A DNA stretch of 64,000 bases, from positions 186,001-250,000 of the forward strand of contig NZ_PQSU01000007.1 in assembly GCF_002920615.1 (NCBI RefSeq), given 5' to 3'. The translations under genes were made by a program, and so were the position numbers. The notes beneath the pieces were generated by a model that made no database searches, was not told the DNA's origin, and was given only the letters and a program-made list of their open reading frames with translations. Below are positions 45,995 through 55,033 of this stretch, in pieces (positions within the stretch are counted from its first letter, which is position 1; each line of letters begins with the position of its first letter). Source of the stretch: Streptomyces sp. Ru62 (GTDB lineage: Bacteria; Actinomycetota; Actinomycetes; Streptomycetales; Streptomycetaceae).

Positions 45995-46810
45995 GTGACC
46001 CTTAAGCAAGAGATCGTCGGCAACGCCATGCAGATGGCGGTCGTCAACCTGCACCCCGGCCAGACCGTGTACTGCGAGGCCGGGAAGTTCCTGTTCAAGA
46101 CCACGAACGTGACCATGGAGACGCGGCTGTCCGGCCCGTCCGGCAGCGGCGGCCAGCAGCAGGGCGGCTCGGGCGGCGGCATGGGCGGTCTGCTCCGCCA
46201 GGCCATGGGCACCGCCATGCAGGTCGGCCAGCGCATGCTCGCCGGTGAGTCGCTGGCCTTCCAGTACTTCACCGCCCAGGGCGGCGAGGGCACGGTCGGC
46301 TTCGCGGGCGTGCTGCCCGGCGAGATGCGCGCCCTGGAGCTGGACGGCACGCGCGCGTGGTTCGCCGAGAAGGACGCCTTCGTGGCCGCCGAGTCCACCG
46401 TCGACTTCGGCATCGCCTTCGCCGGCGGCCGCACCGGCATGAGCGGCGGCGAGGGCTTCGTCCTGGAGAAGTTCACCGGACACGGAACGGTGATCATCGC
46501 GGGCGCGGGCAACTTCATCGACCTGAACCCGGCGGACTTCGGCGGCCGCATCGAGGTCGACACCGGCTGTGTGGTCGCCTTCGAGGAGGGCATCCAGTAC
46601 GGCGTCCAGCGCGTCGGCGGCCTCAACCGCCAGGGCCTGATGAACGCCGTGTTCGGCGGCGAGGGCCTGTCCCTGGCCACGCTGGAGGGCAACGGCCGGG
46701 TGATCCTCCAGTCCCTCACCATCGAGAGCCTCGCCAACGCCCTGAAGAAGGCCCAGGGCGGCGACAAGCAGGGCCCGACCGGCGGACTGTTCTCCACGCA
46801 CGCCGGCTGA
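45995..46810 (+). CDS. TIGR00266/AIM24-family protein
   Basis: A 271-aa all-beta protein with the AIM24/TIGR00266 fold pattern: PGQTVYCEAGKFLFKTTNVTMETRL, a Gly/Gln-rich loop, then GESLAFQYFTAQGGEGTVGFA and DFGGRIEVDTGCVVAFEEGIQY. The Gly/Gln-rich insertion (about residues 50-80) is typical. Function in bacteria is unclear; yeast AIM24 is mitochondrial. The GTG at 45995 has no obvious ribosome site, so the true start could be slightly different. It follows the alc hairpin and is probably independent of the allantoin genes. Confidence 0.8.
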   Translation: MTLKQEIVGNAMQMAVVNLHPGQTVYCEAGKFLFKTTNVTMETRLSGPSGSGGQQQGGSGGGMGGLLRQAMGTAMQVGQRMLAGESLAFQYFTAQGGEGTVGFAGVLPGEMRALELDGTRAWFAEKDAFVAAESTVDFGIAFAGGRTGMSGGEGFVLEKFTGHGTVIIAGAGNFIDLNPADFGGRIEVDTGCVVAFEEGIQYGVQRVGGLNRQGLMNAVFGGEGLSLATLEGNGRVILQSLTIESLANALKKAQGGDKQGPTGGLFSTHAG

Positions 46811-46946
46811 GCCGGGTTCTGCCCGGGCCGGCGGCCGGACCGGTGAGTCACGGCCCGGGGACACGCGGCCGGACCGATGAGTCGCGGGTGGGCGCGGGGT
46901 CTGACCTGTCGACCGCAGACCCCGCACCCGGAAGAAGGCACCCGCC

Positions 46947-47588
46947 ATGGGCAAGCTCGTCTCCACGATCTTCGTCACCCTCGACGGCGTCCACCAGGCA
47001 CCCGGCGGCCCTCAGGAGGACACCACCGGCGGCTTCGACCAGGGCGGCTGGAGCTTCCCGCTCGCCGACGACGACTCCGGCAGGTACATCACCGAGGTCT
47101 TCGCCCGCGCGGCCGGCTTCCTGCTCGGCCGCCGTACGTACGACATCTTCGCCTCCTACTGGCCGAAGGTGACCGACCCCGCCCACCCGATCGCCGGCAA
47201 GCTCAACGCGCTCCCGAAGTACGTCGTCTCCGCCACCCTCCAGGCACCCGGCTGGGCCGGCACCACCGTCGTCTCCGGCGACCTCGCCAAGGAGGTCACC
47301 GCGCTGAAGGAGCGCACGGACGGCGAACTCCAGATCCACGGCAGCGGCGCCCTGGTCCGCTCGCTGCTGGACCTCCGGCTCGTCGACACCCTGCACCTGC
47401 TGACGTTCCCGGTCGTCCTCGGCGCCGGCCGCCGCCTGTTCACGGAAGGCACGCTCCCCACCCGCTTCACCCACCGCTCCGGCCATGTCACCGGCTCGGG
47501 CATCTCCATCCAGACGTACGACCTGGCGGGCAGCCCGGAGTACGGCACGTACGACCTCCCCGAGGAGGCCGGTTCCGAGCCGGCCTGA
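46947..47588 (+). CDS. Dihydrofolate reductase-like (RibD C-terminal) protein
   Basis: A 213-aa protein of the DHFR-like RibD_C family, as shown by STIFVTLDGVHQAPGG at the start, the LLGRRTYDIF motif, YVVSATL and HGSGALVRSLLDLRLVDTLHLLTFPVVLGAGRRLF. These stand-alone proteins are common in Streptomyces and are probably NADPH-dependent reductases of unknown substrate. The ATG at 46947 has GGAAGAAGG about 10 nt upstream. No folate or riboflavin gene is near. Confidence 0.88.
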   Translation: MGKLVSTIFVTLDGVHQAPGGPQEDTTGGFDQGGWSFPLADDDSGRYITEVFARAAGFLLGRRTYDIFASYWPKVTDPAHPIAGKLNALPKYVVSATLQAPGWAGTTVVSGDLAKEVTALKERTDGELQIHGSGALVRSLLDLRLVDTLHLLTFPVVLGAGRRLFTEGTLPTRFTHRSGHVTGSGISIQTYDLAGSPEYGTYDLPEEAGSEPA

Positions 47589-47711
47589 CCCGGGGAACAG
47601 CCGGGCCGAAGGGCCTGGCCGAAGATCGTCCGCGTCGGTACGGTGAGCGCGTCCCGTGCGAGCCGCCGTTGTCTCCGCACCCCTTTTCCGGAGACCGGGA
47701 GAGCCGCACCG

Positions 47712-48409
47712 ATGTCCTCGCTCGCCGTGCCCGCCGCGCTCGCGCCCCGCCGGGCCTGGCACACCGACCTGCCCCTGCTGCTCGTCGCGGTCTGCTGGGG
47801 CGCCAGCTACCTCGCGGCGAAGGAGATCACCACTCCCCGGACGGTGCTCGCCGTCCTGGTGCTGCGGTTCGCCCTCGCGCTTCCCGCCCTGGCCCTCGCC
47901 GGCCGCCGCGCCCTGCGCGCGCTCACCGGCGCCCAGTGGCGCGGCGCGGCCCTGCTCGGGCTGGTCCTCGCCGGGGTCTTCCTGCTGGAGACGTACGGGG
48001 TGGTGCACCCGTGCACGTCCTGGCCATGTCCCGGATCAGGGCCGTACAGGACGCCGGCGCGCTGCCGCTGACGACGGTCCAGCTCGGCTCCGCCGTCGTC
48101 GTCTTCGCCCTGCTGTCGGCCGCCGGGGGCGGACCGGCGCCGTGGACCGCGGCGACGGACTTCGGCGCGCGGGAGTGGGCGGGGCTGCTGTTCCTGTCGG
48201 CCCTGTGCACGGTGTTCGCCTTCTTCGTGCAGATGTGGGCCGTACGCCGCACCTCTCCCTCGCGGGTCGGTCTGCTGCTCGGCACCGAGCCGCTGTGGGC
48301 CGCCGGCGCCGGTATCGCGCTGGGCGGCGACCGGCTCGGCGCGCTCGGCCTGGTGGGCGGCGCGCTGGTGCTCGCCGGGACGGCGTGGGGGCGCCGGGCG
48401 AGAGGCTGA
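47712..48409 (+). pseudogene. EamA-family transporter disrupted by an internal deletion
   Basis: The first part (47712 to about 48008) encodes MSSLAVPAALAP... and the first membrane helices of an EamA/DMT transporter (LLLVAVCWGASYLAAKEITT, ALLGLVLAGVFLLETYGVVH). The second part, from about 48011 in another frame, continues with VHVLAMSRIRAVQDAGALPL and the last helices (GAREWAGLLFLSALCTVFAF, VGGALVLAGTAWGRRARG). Relative to the family's usual length of about 300 aa, roughly 65-75 codons including two or three helices are missing and the frame is shifted. The total length of 698 bp is not a multiple of three. The remaining protein cannot be a normal 10-helix transporter. Confidence 0.8.
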
Positions 48410-48513
48410 TCCGAGCGCGGGGGGATGGCGCACGTCGGTCGTGCGGCTCGAAAGACTGACCGATTCCCTGGTCTGTGACCTGCCGCACATCCTCCGGAGG
48501 TCGATCGAAACGT

Positions 48514-48542
48514 TTGAGTCTCGCTGCCCGATTGCCTACCTT
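48514..48542 (+). promoter_or_regulatory. Promoter of the MFS-Ig-like gene
   Basis: TTGAGT (48514-48519) and TACCTT (48537-48542) are 17 bp apart. The -35 overlaps the palindrome TCGAAACGTTTGA (48505-48517). Confidence 0.6.
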
Positions 48543-48549
48543 TGCAGTA

Positions 48550-48562
48550 CGAAACTGTTTCG
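48550..48562. promoter_or_regulatory. TetR-type palindromic operator
   Basis: CGAAACTGTTTCG is a perfect palindrome with a single central base, just past the start point of the promoter at 48514-48542. It shares the CGAAAC half-site with the upstream palindrome at 48505-48517. The look is that of a TetR-family operator, but no TetR gene is adjacent. Confidence 0.6.
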
Positions 48563-48644
48563 GACCGATGGCGGCGGGGACACGGTCGTCCTGCCGGCGC
48601 TGACGCACAACCGAGCAATCCGAGCACCATCAGGGAGTCCCATC

Positions 48645-51020
48645 GTGGAAGTCATCCCGGTCGCCACCGTCCAGGCCGGGCCGTCCGGCCACACCCATGC
48701 CCCGCCGAAGCACCGCTGGTGGGCGCTGGCCGTGATCGGCCTCGCCCAGCTCATGGTCGTGCTCGACGCCACGATCGTGAACATCGCGCTGCCCTCCGCC
48801 CAGCAGGACCTGGGCTTCGACAACAACGGGCGGCAGTGGATCGTCACCGCCTACTCCCTGGCGTTCGGCAGCCTGCTGCTGCTCGGCGGCCGGCTCGCCG
48901 ACCTCTTCGGCCGCAAGACGACCTTCATCATCGGCATCGTCGGCTTCGCCGCCGCCTCCGCGGTCGGCGGCGCCGCGAACGGCTTCACCATGCTGGTCGT
49001 CGCGCGCGCCGTGCAGGGGCTGTTCGGCGCCCTGCTCGCGCCGGCTGCGCTGTCCCTGCTGACCACGACGTTCACCGAACCCAAGGAACGCGCCAAGGCG
49101 TTCGGCATATTCGGCGCCATCGCTGGCTCCGGTGCCGCCGTCGGCCTGGTCCTCGGCGGCCTGCTCACCGAGTACCTCAACTGGCGCTGGACGCTGTACG
49201 TCAACGACGTCATCGCGATTCCCGCGCTGATCGGCGCGGTCGTCCTCATCGGCCGTTCCGTCCCGGCCGAGCGGCCCAAGCTGGACATCCTCGGCGCCGT
49301 CCTGGTCTCCGGCGGTCTGTTCGGTGTCGTCTACGGCTTCGCCAACGCCGAGACGCACGACTGGGACAACTGGATGACCTGGGGCTTCCTCGCCGCGGGC
49401 GGTCTGCTGCTGGTGGCGTTCTTCCTCTGGCAGGCCCGTGCGAAGCACCCCGTCCTGCCCCTGCGCGTCCTGGCCGACCGGGACCGCGCCGCCGCCCTGT
49501 CGACCGTGCTCATCTCCTCCGCCGGGATGTTCGGCGTCTTCCTCTTCCTCACCTACTACCTCCAGTCGACGTTGGGCTACTCGCCGGTCAAGAACGGCGT
49601 GGCCTTCCTGCCGATGGTCGGCGCGCTGATGGTGATGGCACAGCTCTCCACCAACTGGCTGGTGCCGAGGATCGGGCCCAAGATCGTCGTACCCGTCGGC
49701 ATGCTGCTGGCCGTGGGCGGCATGGTCTGGCTGACCCGCCTCGACCTGCACAGCAGCTACGCGCCGCACGTGCTGCCGCCGCTGCTGCTGCTGGGCGCCG
49801 GCCTCGGCATGTCGATGCCCGCGGCCATGAGCTACGCCACCCTCGGGGTGCGGGCGAGTGACCAGGGCGTGGCCTCGGCGGCCGTCAACACCACCCAGCA
49901 GGTGGGCGGCTCGATCAGCACCGCGCTGCTGAACACGCTGGCCACCAGCGCGGCCACCGACTACGCGAAGCACCACCTGACCGACCCCCTGGTCAAGGCC
50001 GACGCGGCGCTGCACAGCTACACCGTCGCCTACTGGTGGTCGGCCGGCTTCTTCGCCTTCGCCGTGCTCGTCACCGTGCTGCTGTTCCGCGCCAGGACGA
50101 GGGCGAGCCTGCCCGCACAGGACGCCGGGGGGCGGGTCCGGTCCGAGACCACCCCTGCCGCCGGGGCCGAACCCGGCGCCGTGGCCCCGGCCGCCGCAGA
50201 GACCGTGCCCGGGACCGCCGGGCGGACCGCCACCGCCACCCTCCCGGCCGTCGGTGCGGGCGGTGCGGCGGCCATCCGTGGACAGGTGCGGGACGGTGCG
50301 GGCGCACCCGTGCCCGGTACCGCGATCACCGTGCTGGACGCGACGGGTCACCAGCTCGCCCGCACCACCTCCGGGCAGGACGGCTGGTACGCGGTGGACA
50401 TTCCCGAGCGCGGCAGCCTGGTCCTCATCGGCTCGGCGTCCGGGTACCAGCCGCAGGTCGCCACGCTGACCCTGGACGGCACGCCCGTCTCCCACGACCT
50501 CGTGGTGCTGCCCAGCCCGGGTGGCGTGGCCGGCACGGTGCGCGGCGGGGACGGGGAGGTGCTTCCCGGCGCCCTGGTGGTGGCCACCGACCGGCACGGT
50601 GACGTGACGGCTTCCGCGACCACCGGTACGGGCGGCGGCTACCGGATCGGCGACCTGCTGCCCGGCGACTACACGCTCAGCGTCAGCGCGCCCGGTCACC
50701 GCCCGGCCGCCGTGCCGGCCACCGTCTCCGCCGAGACCACCCGCTGCGACATCCGGCTGTCCACCGCGGCGACCCTGTGGGGGACGGTGCACACCCAGGA
50801 CGGACGACCGCTGGAGGACGCCCGGGTGACCCTGATCGACGCCGCCGGGAACGTCGTCGGGACGCGCACCACGAGCGTCGACGGCGGCTACTCCTTCACC
50901 GACCTCGCCAGTGAGCAGTACACCGTGATCGCCGCCGGGTACGCGCCGGTGGCCACGCAGGTCACCGTGGACGGCAGCCGGGCCGGAGTCGACATCCTGC
51001 TCAGCCACAAGGAGGCGTAG
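48645..51020 (+). CDS. MFS drug transporter fused to three carboxypeptidase-regulatory-like (Ig-like) domains
   Basis: A 791-aa protein. Residues about 20-485 form a DHA2 (EmrB/QacA) transporter with about 14 helices (VLDATIVNIALPSAQ, GRLADLFGRKTTF). After a Pro/Ala linker come three repeats of about 75 residues (from about residues 545, 625 and 705), each with a (I/A/W)xG-x-V-x-(D/G)-G...P opening and a (G/D)G-x-Y strand, typical of CarboxypepD_reg/SdrD-like beta-sandwiches. The GTG at 48645 has AGGGAG 7 nt upstream. The sandwich domains would lie in the cytoplasm if there are 14 helices, which is unusual for this fold. The promoter carries a TetR-type operator. Confidence 0.88.
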   Translation: MEVIPVATVQAGPSGHTHAPPKHRWWALAVIGLAQLMVVLDATIVNIALPSAQQDLGFDNNGRQWIVTAYSLAFGSLLLLGGRLADLFGRKTTFIIGIVGFAAASAVGGAANGFTMLVVARAVQGLFGALLAPAALSLLTTTFTEPKERAKAFGIFGAIAGSGAAVGLVLGGLLTEYLNWRWTLYVNDVIAIPALIGAVVLIGRSVPAERPKLDILGAVLVSGGLFGVVYGFANAETHDWDNWMTWGFLAAGGLLLVAFFLWQARAKHPVLPLRVLADRDRAAALSTVLISSAGMFGVFLFLTYYLQSTLGYSPVKNGVAFLPMVGALMVMAQLSTNWLVPRIGPKIVVPVGMLLAVGGMVWLTRLDLHSSYAPHVLPPLLLLGAGLGMSMPAAMSYATLGVRASDQGVASAAVNTTQQVGGSISTALLNTLATSAATDYAKHHLTDPLVKADAALHSYTVAYWWSAGFFAFAVLVTVLLFRARTRASLPAQDAGGRVRSETTPAAGAEPGAVAPAAAETVPGTAGRTATATLPAVGAGGAAAIRGQVRDGAGAPVPGTAITVLDATGHQLARTTSGQDGWYAVDIPERGSLVLIGSASGYQPQVATLTLDGTPVSHDLVVLPSPGGVAGTVRGGDGEVLPGALVVATDRHGDVTASATTGTGGGYRIGDLLPGDYTLSVSAPGHRPAAVPATVSAETTRCDIRLSTAATLWGTVHTQDGRPLEDARVTLIDAAGNVVGTRTTSVDGGYSFTDLASEQYTVIAAGYAPVATQVTVDGSRAGVDILLSHKEA

Positions 51021-51026
51021 TCCCGA

Positions 51027-51055
51027 CGGTCGCACGGACGGGGTCCGCGCGACCG
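51027..51055. terminator. Hairpin between convergent genes
   Basis: CGGTCGC (51027-51033) pairs with GCGACCG (51049-51055), and GGAC/GTCC inside extends the structure. It lies between the MFS-Ig gene and the convergent RNase gene. Confidence 0.6.
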
Positions 51056-51126
51056 TGCCGGCCGCTCCGCCCCGCGCCCGGGTTCTCCGTGGGGGAGTAC
51101 GCGGGGCGAGGGGCCCGGGCCGGACC

Positions 51127-51513
51127 TCAGCAGCCGAAGTCGACCAGGTCGAACGTGGCGTAGTGGTCGGAGGTGTAGTAGTCCTCCTGGTACCGGTCGC
51201 CGGTGACGATGCGTCGGGCGCCGCGCGTGGACGAGCCCGGCGTGATCACCGTGTACTCGTGGTAGTAGCCGGACGGCCGGCCGGGCAGCACGCCTTCCCG
51301 GTTCTGGAAGACGGTCCCGTCCTGCGCGTACGGGAACGGCCCGCCCCGCTCGATCAGGTCGAGCGTGTCGTACGCCTGTGAGGGCAGGTCGCTGTGGCAG
51401 ATGCTGCCGACCGTGGCGGCCGCCGGGGTGGCGGTGACGGTGCCGCCGACGAGGAGGGCGGACAGGACAGCGGCTGCGGCACCGATGCGTGTGATCCGTG
51501 GGGGGAATCTCAT
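51127..51513 (-). CDS. Secreted guanyl-specific ribonuclease (RNase Sa/St type)
   Basis: A 128-aa exported RNase with a signal peptide (about 1-33) and a mature domain of about 95 residues, the size of RNase Sa. Catalytic residues are Glu86 in YYHEYTVITPG, Arg100 or 101 in GARRIVTG and His117 in TSDHYATFDLVDFGC. The conserved disulfide would join Cys39 (SICHSDLP) and the terminal Cys128. No barstar-like inhibitor gene is adjacent, so export probably protects the cell. Confidence 0.93.
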   Translation of the reverse strand: MRFPPRITRIGAAAAVLSALLVGGTVTATPAAATVGSICHSDLPSQAYDTLDLIERGGPFPYAQDGTVFQNREGVLPGRPSGYYHEYTVITPGSSTRGARRIVTGDRYQEDYYTSDHYATFDLVDFGC

Positions 51514-51618
51514 GGCCTCATGATGACGCGCGTAGAAGGTGGCATGTCAATGACAATCCTGAAGGATTTCCCGTGAAGTACGAGGAGTTCTCGCGCAGTT
51601 GGCCCGGTGTCCGGAGTC

Positions 51619-51855
51619 TCAGTCGGACCCCCCGCTCTCCGCCGCGGCGAACAGGGCGAACGCCAGCAACAGGAGCGCGACGCTCGCGTAGACCTCGTAG
51701 CCGTCGAGGAAGCCGATCCGCTGCACGAGACCCACATGCCAGTCGGTGAACTCGTGCACCAGGCCCAGCGCGCCCTGCACCAGGGCGATGAATCCGACGC
51801 ATTCCAGTACCTGTTTCACAGCACGACTCTTGCCGCGCGGCCCGGACCCACGCAT
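51619..51855 (-). CDS. Small membrane protein (78 aa)
   Basis: A 78-aa protein with two hydrophobic helices (VLECVGFIALVQGALGLVHEF and YEVYASVALLLLAFALFAAAE) separated by a short loop (TDWHVGLVQRIGFLDG). The basic start (MRGSGPRGKSRAVKQ) predicts the N-terminus inside. The open frame extends far upstream antisense to the sensor kinase gene, but only this part is protein-like. Function unknown. Its start is near the sensor-kinase promoter, which it faces. Confidence 0.6.
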   Translation of the reverse strand: MRGSGPRGKSRAVKQVLECVGFIALVQGALGLVHEFTDWHVGLVQRIGFLDGYEVYASVALLLLAFALFAAAESGGSD

Positions 51856-52017
51856 CGGCCACAGGGCGGATGCCCCGTGTCCGAAGGCCGTGCCCGCGCC
51901 GGCGGGCGGCATCCGGAAGTCCACGTCGATGCGACTTCGGTCGACGATCCCGGTCGCTCGGTCGGTGATCCGGGGCGCGGAAGGCCGCAGGGCGCGATCC
52001 GGCCGTAGATTGCGACC

Positions 52018-53280
52018 GTGACCGAAGACGAACAGGCGCGGGCGCCAGGGGAGTTCACCGGCCGCCGGTGGTTGTTCCCCTCCGCCCTCGTCCACGAGCT
52101 TGACCCGGACGCCGGGGCCCCCGGCCGACGGCCGCGGCGCACGGCACGCGACTGGGTCGTCGACTTCTCCTGCTTCCTCCTGGCCGTCGTCCTCGGCCTG
52201 GCCGCCGCCCAGGGCCTCGCCGAGGAACCCGGCCTGCCGCACTCCCTCGCCGTCCTCGACCAGACGCTGGGCGCCCTGTCCTGCGGCGCCGTCTGGCTGC
52301 GCCGCCGGTGGCCCGTCGGGCTCGCCGTCGCGATGATCCCGGTCGGCCTGCTGTCCAACAGCTCGGGCGGCGCCGCGATGGTCGCCCTGTTCACGCTCGC
52401 CGTACACCGGCCCTTCCGGTACGTCGCCTGGACCGGCGGCGTCGACCTCGCGCTCATCCCGCTGTTCTACTGGGTACGGCCCGACCCCGACCTGCCCTAC
52501 GCCGGCGTCGTCGCGTTCACCACGCTGCTCACCGTGTCCGTCACCGGCTGGGGCATGTTCGTCCGCTCCAAGCGGATGCTGATGCTGAGCCTCAGGGACC
52601 GGGCGCACCGGGCGGAGACCGAGGCCCGGCTCCGCGCCGAGCAGGCGCAGCGGCTGGCCCGCGAGGCCATCGCCCGCGAGATGCACGATGTGCTCGCCCA
52701 CCGGCTCACGCTGCTCAGCGTGCACGCGGGCGCCCTGGAGTTCCGGCCGGACGCGCCCCGCGAGGAGATGGCGCGGGCCGCCGGGGTGATCCGGGAGAGC
52801 GCCCACGAGGCCCTTCAGGACTTGCGGGAGATCATCGGCGTCCTGCGGACCGGGGAGTCCGAGGAACCGTCCGGCGGTCGTCCCCAGCCGACGCTGGCCG
52901 CGCTGGACACCCTCGTCGCCGAGTGCCGCGAGGCAGGCATGAAGGTCACCCTCGACCACCGCGTCACCGACCCGGCCACCGTCCCCGCCTCCGTCGGCCG
53001 CACCGCCTACCGCATCGCCCAGGAGGCGCTGACCAACGCCCGCAAGCACGCCCCGGGCACCGAGGTCACCCTCCGCCTCACCGGCTCGCCCGGCGACGGC
53101 CTGACGATCACCGTCGCCCACCCCGCCCCACCCGCCGAGGTCCCACCCGTCCCCGGCTCCGGCCAGGGCCTGATCGGCCTGCGGGAACGGGCCACGCTCG
53201 CGGGCGGACACCTGGAACACGGCACGCGTCCGGACGGGGGGTTCGTGGTGCGCGGGTGGCTGCCGTGGCCGCGGGCCTGA
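52018..53280 (+). CDS. Sensor histidine kinase (NarL/DesK type)
   Basis: A 420-aa two-component sensor with about six membrane helices in residues 45-185, a short coiled linker (RAHRAETEARLRAEQAQRLARE), a HisKA_3 dimerisation domain with phosphoacceptor His223 in REMHDVLAHRLTLLSVHAG, and a HATPase_c domain (QEALTNARKHAPG, GQGLIGLRERATL). There is no extracellular sensing domain, so it probably senses membrane or intramembrane signals. The GTG at 52018 is 7 nt after TAGATT (52006-52011), consistent with a leaderless mRNA. Its partner regulator follows after 100 bp. Confidence 0.92.
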   Translation: MTEDEQARAPGEFTGRRWLFPSALVHELDPDAGAPGRRPRRTARDWVVDFSCFLLAVVLGLAAAQGLAEEPGLPHSLAVLDQTLGALSCGAVWLRRRWPVGLAVAMIPVGLLSNSSGGAAMVALFTLAVHRPFRYVAWTGGVDLALIPLFYWVRPDPDLPYAGVVAFTTLLTVSVTGWGMFVRSKRMLMLSLRDRAHRAETEARLRAEQAQRLAREAIAREMHDVLAHRLTLLSVHAGALEFRPDAPREEMARAAGVIRESAHEALQDLREIIGVLRTGESEEPSGGRPQPTLAALDTLVAECREAGMKVTLDHRVTDPATVPASVGRTAYRIAQEALTNARKHAPGTEVTLRLTGSPGDGLTITVAHPAPPAEVPPVPGSGQGLIGLRERATLAGGHLEHGTRPDGGFVVRGWLPWPRA

Positions 53281-53380
53281 GGGCGCCGGCGTCGTACACC
53301 GGCGTACGCACGCGCACGCGTGCCCCCGGCTCCCGGCCGTTCCCGCCGCCCCGCCTCCCCACCCGTGATTTCGTGACCCC

Positions 53381-54064
53381 ATGACTGCGACGCCGATCAG
53401 ACTCCTCCTCGTGGACGACGACCCCCTCGTACGCGCCGGTCTGGCGCTGATGGTGGGCGGGGCCGAGGACATCGAGATCGTCGGGGAGGCCGCCGACGGC
53501 GCGGAGGCCGAGGAAGTGGCGCGGCGGGCCCGGCCGGACGTCGTCCTGATGGACCTCCGGATGCCGGTGGTGGACGGGATCACCGCGACACGACGGCTGC
53601 GTGCGCGGCCGGACGCGCCGCAGGTCGTCGTGCTCACCACCTTCCACGCCGACGAACAGGTGCTGCACGCCCTGCGCGCCGGAGCCGCCGGCTTCGTCCT
53701 CAAGGACACCCCGCCCGCCGAGATCGTCGACGCCGTGCGCCGGGTCGCGGCCGGCGACCCGGTGCTGTCGCCCGCCGTCACCCGGCAGTTGATGCGGCAC
53801 GCGGCCGGTACCGCCGCCGACGCCCGGCGGACCCGCGCGCGTGTCCGGCTCGCCGTCCTCAACGACCGCGAACGCGAGGTCGCCGTCGCCGTCGGCCGCG
53901 GCCTCGCCAACGCCCGGATCGCCGCCGAACTCTTCCTCAGCGTGGCCACCGTCAAGGCCCACGTCTCGCGCATCCTCGCCAAGCTCGGCCTGGACAACCG
54001 GGTCCAGATCGCCCTGCTCGCCTATGACGCGGGGCTGTTGGAGGACACCGACGACGGGGCATAG
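53381..54064 (+). CDS. NarL/LuxR-family response regulator
   Basis: A 227-aa regulator: receiver domain with the acidic pocket VDDDPLV, phosphoacceptor Asp58 in VVLMDLRMP, Lys in GFVLKDTPP, and a C-terminal LuxR-type HTH (NDREREVAVAVGRGLANARI, VATVKAHVSRILAKLGL). It is the cognate partner of the histidine kinase 100 bp upstream. Targets are unknown; no transporter gene is directly attached to the pair, although the DinB-like gene follows. Confidence 0.92.
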   Translation: MTATPIRLLLVDDDPLVRAGLALMVGGAEDIEIVGEAADGAEAEEVARRARPDVVLMDLRMPVVDGITATRRLRARPDAPQVVVLTTFHADEQVLHALRAGAAGFVLKDTPPAEIVDAVRRVAAGDPVLSPAVTRQLMRHAAGTAADARRTRARVRLAVLNDREREVAVAVGRGLANARIAAELFLSVATVKAHVSRILAKLGLDNRVQIALLAYDAGLLEDTDDGA

Positions 54065-54225
54065 ACGGGCGGGCACGGGGCGACACGTCATTGAACCCGA
54101 CCCAGCCGGCCGGGTCGCCAGTGTCGAACAGCCGCTCGCTGCGGCGCGGCCCCGAAGGGCTCATCAACTCCCGGCGACGGGCGCAGCCAGGTCTCCGTCG
54201 TATGTGTCGTATGTAGTGTGCGGAA

Positions 54226-54804
54226 ATGACAAGGAGCGAGCGGCTCGCGGACCAGCTGGACCGGCACTGGCACAAGAACCTGCGGCCGCGGCTGCACGGT
54301 CTTGCCGACGAGGAGTACTTCTGGGAGCCGGTGCGCGGCTGCTGGAGCATCCGCCCTCGGGGCACGTCGGCCGCACCGGTGTCGGCAGGTTCGGGTGAAT
54401 GGACGATGGACTGCGCGGACTCCGCGTCCGCCCACCCGGTGCCGGTGCCGGCGCCGGTGACCACGATTGCCTGGCGGCTGGCGCACATCATCGTCTCCTG
54501 CCTGGGCTACCGGGTCGCATGGCACTTCGGCGGCCAGGACGTCGACTCCCGGACATTCGCCTACGCGGGGACCGCTGACGAGGCGCTGGAACAGCTCGAT
54601 GAGATGTACGGGAGATGGAACGCGGGAGTCCGCGAGCTCTCGGACGCCGACCTGGAGAATCCGCCCACGGTGGGTCCCGAGCGGTTTCCCATGGAGGGCA
54701 TCGTGCTCCACGTCAACCGGGAGCTGATCCACCACGGCGCCGAGATCTCCCTGCTGCGCGACCTCTACCGCTGGCAGGACGGAGCCGTACCGCGCCGCAC
54801 ATGA
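54226..54804 (+). CDS. DinB-like (mycothiol-dependent transferase-type) protein
   Basis: A 192-aa four-helix-bundle protein of the DinB_2 type, with metal-site histidines probably in the helices AWRLAHIIVSCLGYRVAWHF and VNRELIHHGAEISLLRDLY. In actinomycetes such proteins are often mycothiol-dependent S-transferases or of unknown function. A TAGTGT box (54214-54219) lies 7 nt before the ATG, so translation may be leaderless. A 9-bp direct repeat (GTCGTATGT twice, 54197-54214) overlaps that promoter region. Confidence 0.8.
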   Translation: MTRSERLADQLDRHWHKNLRPRLHGLADEEYFWEPVRGCWSIRPRGTSAAPVSAGSGEWTMDCADSASAHPVPVPAPVTTIAWRLAHIIVSCLGYRVAWHFGGQDVDSRTFAYAGTADEALEQLDEMYGRWNAGVRELSDADLENPPTVGPERFPMEGIVLHVNRELIHHGAEISLLRDLYRWQDGAVPRRT

Positions 54805-55033
54805 CCTTCCGGTGACCGGCGATCGAGCTTCGGCTGCTTGCGTGGACTCCGGGATGCTCCGTGGTGGCGAGCTTCAGTGGACCCTCACGCCACCACACCC
54901 TGATCAGCTGCTTCACGATGGCGCGGCTTCACTGATCGGCGGGTACCGACCGGCGGGCACGATCCGGACGCCCTGCGCGTTGTCCCGGTGACGGCCGCTG
55001 CCCGGGACCTCCGGGCAGTCCACAGGGGGAGAC

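Noticed and set aside
48000..48020. Programmed frameshift joining the two halves of the EamA gene
   Set aside because: There is no slippery heptamer or downstream structure, and the join would still lack about 65-75 codons with two or three helices, so an internal deletion explains it better.
54197..54214. GTCGTATGT direct repeat before the DinB-like gene as an operator
   Set aside because: It is a single 9-bp tandem repeat with no dyad symmetry and no regulator gene beside it; too little to call.
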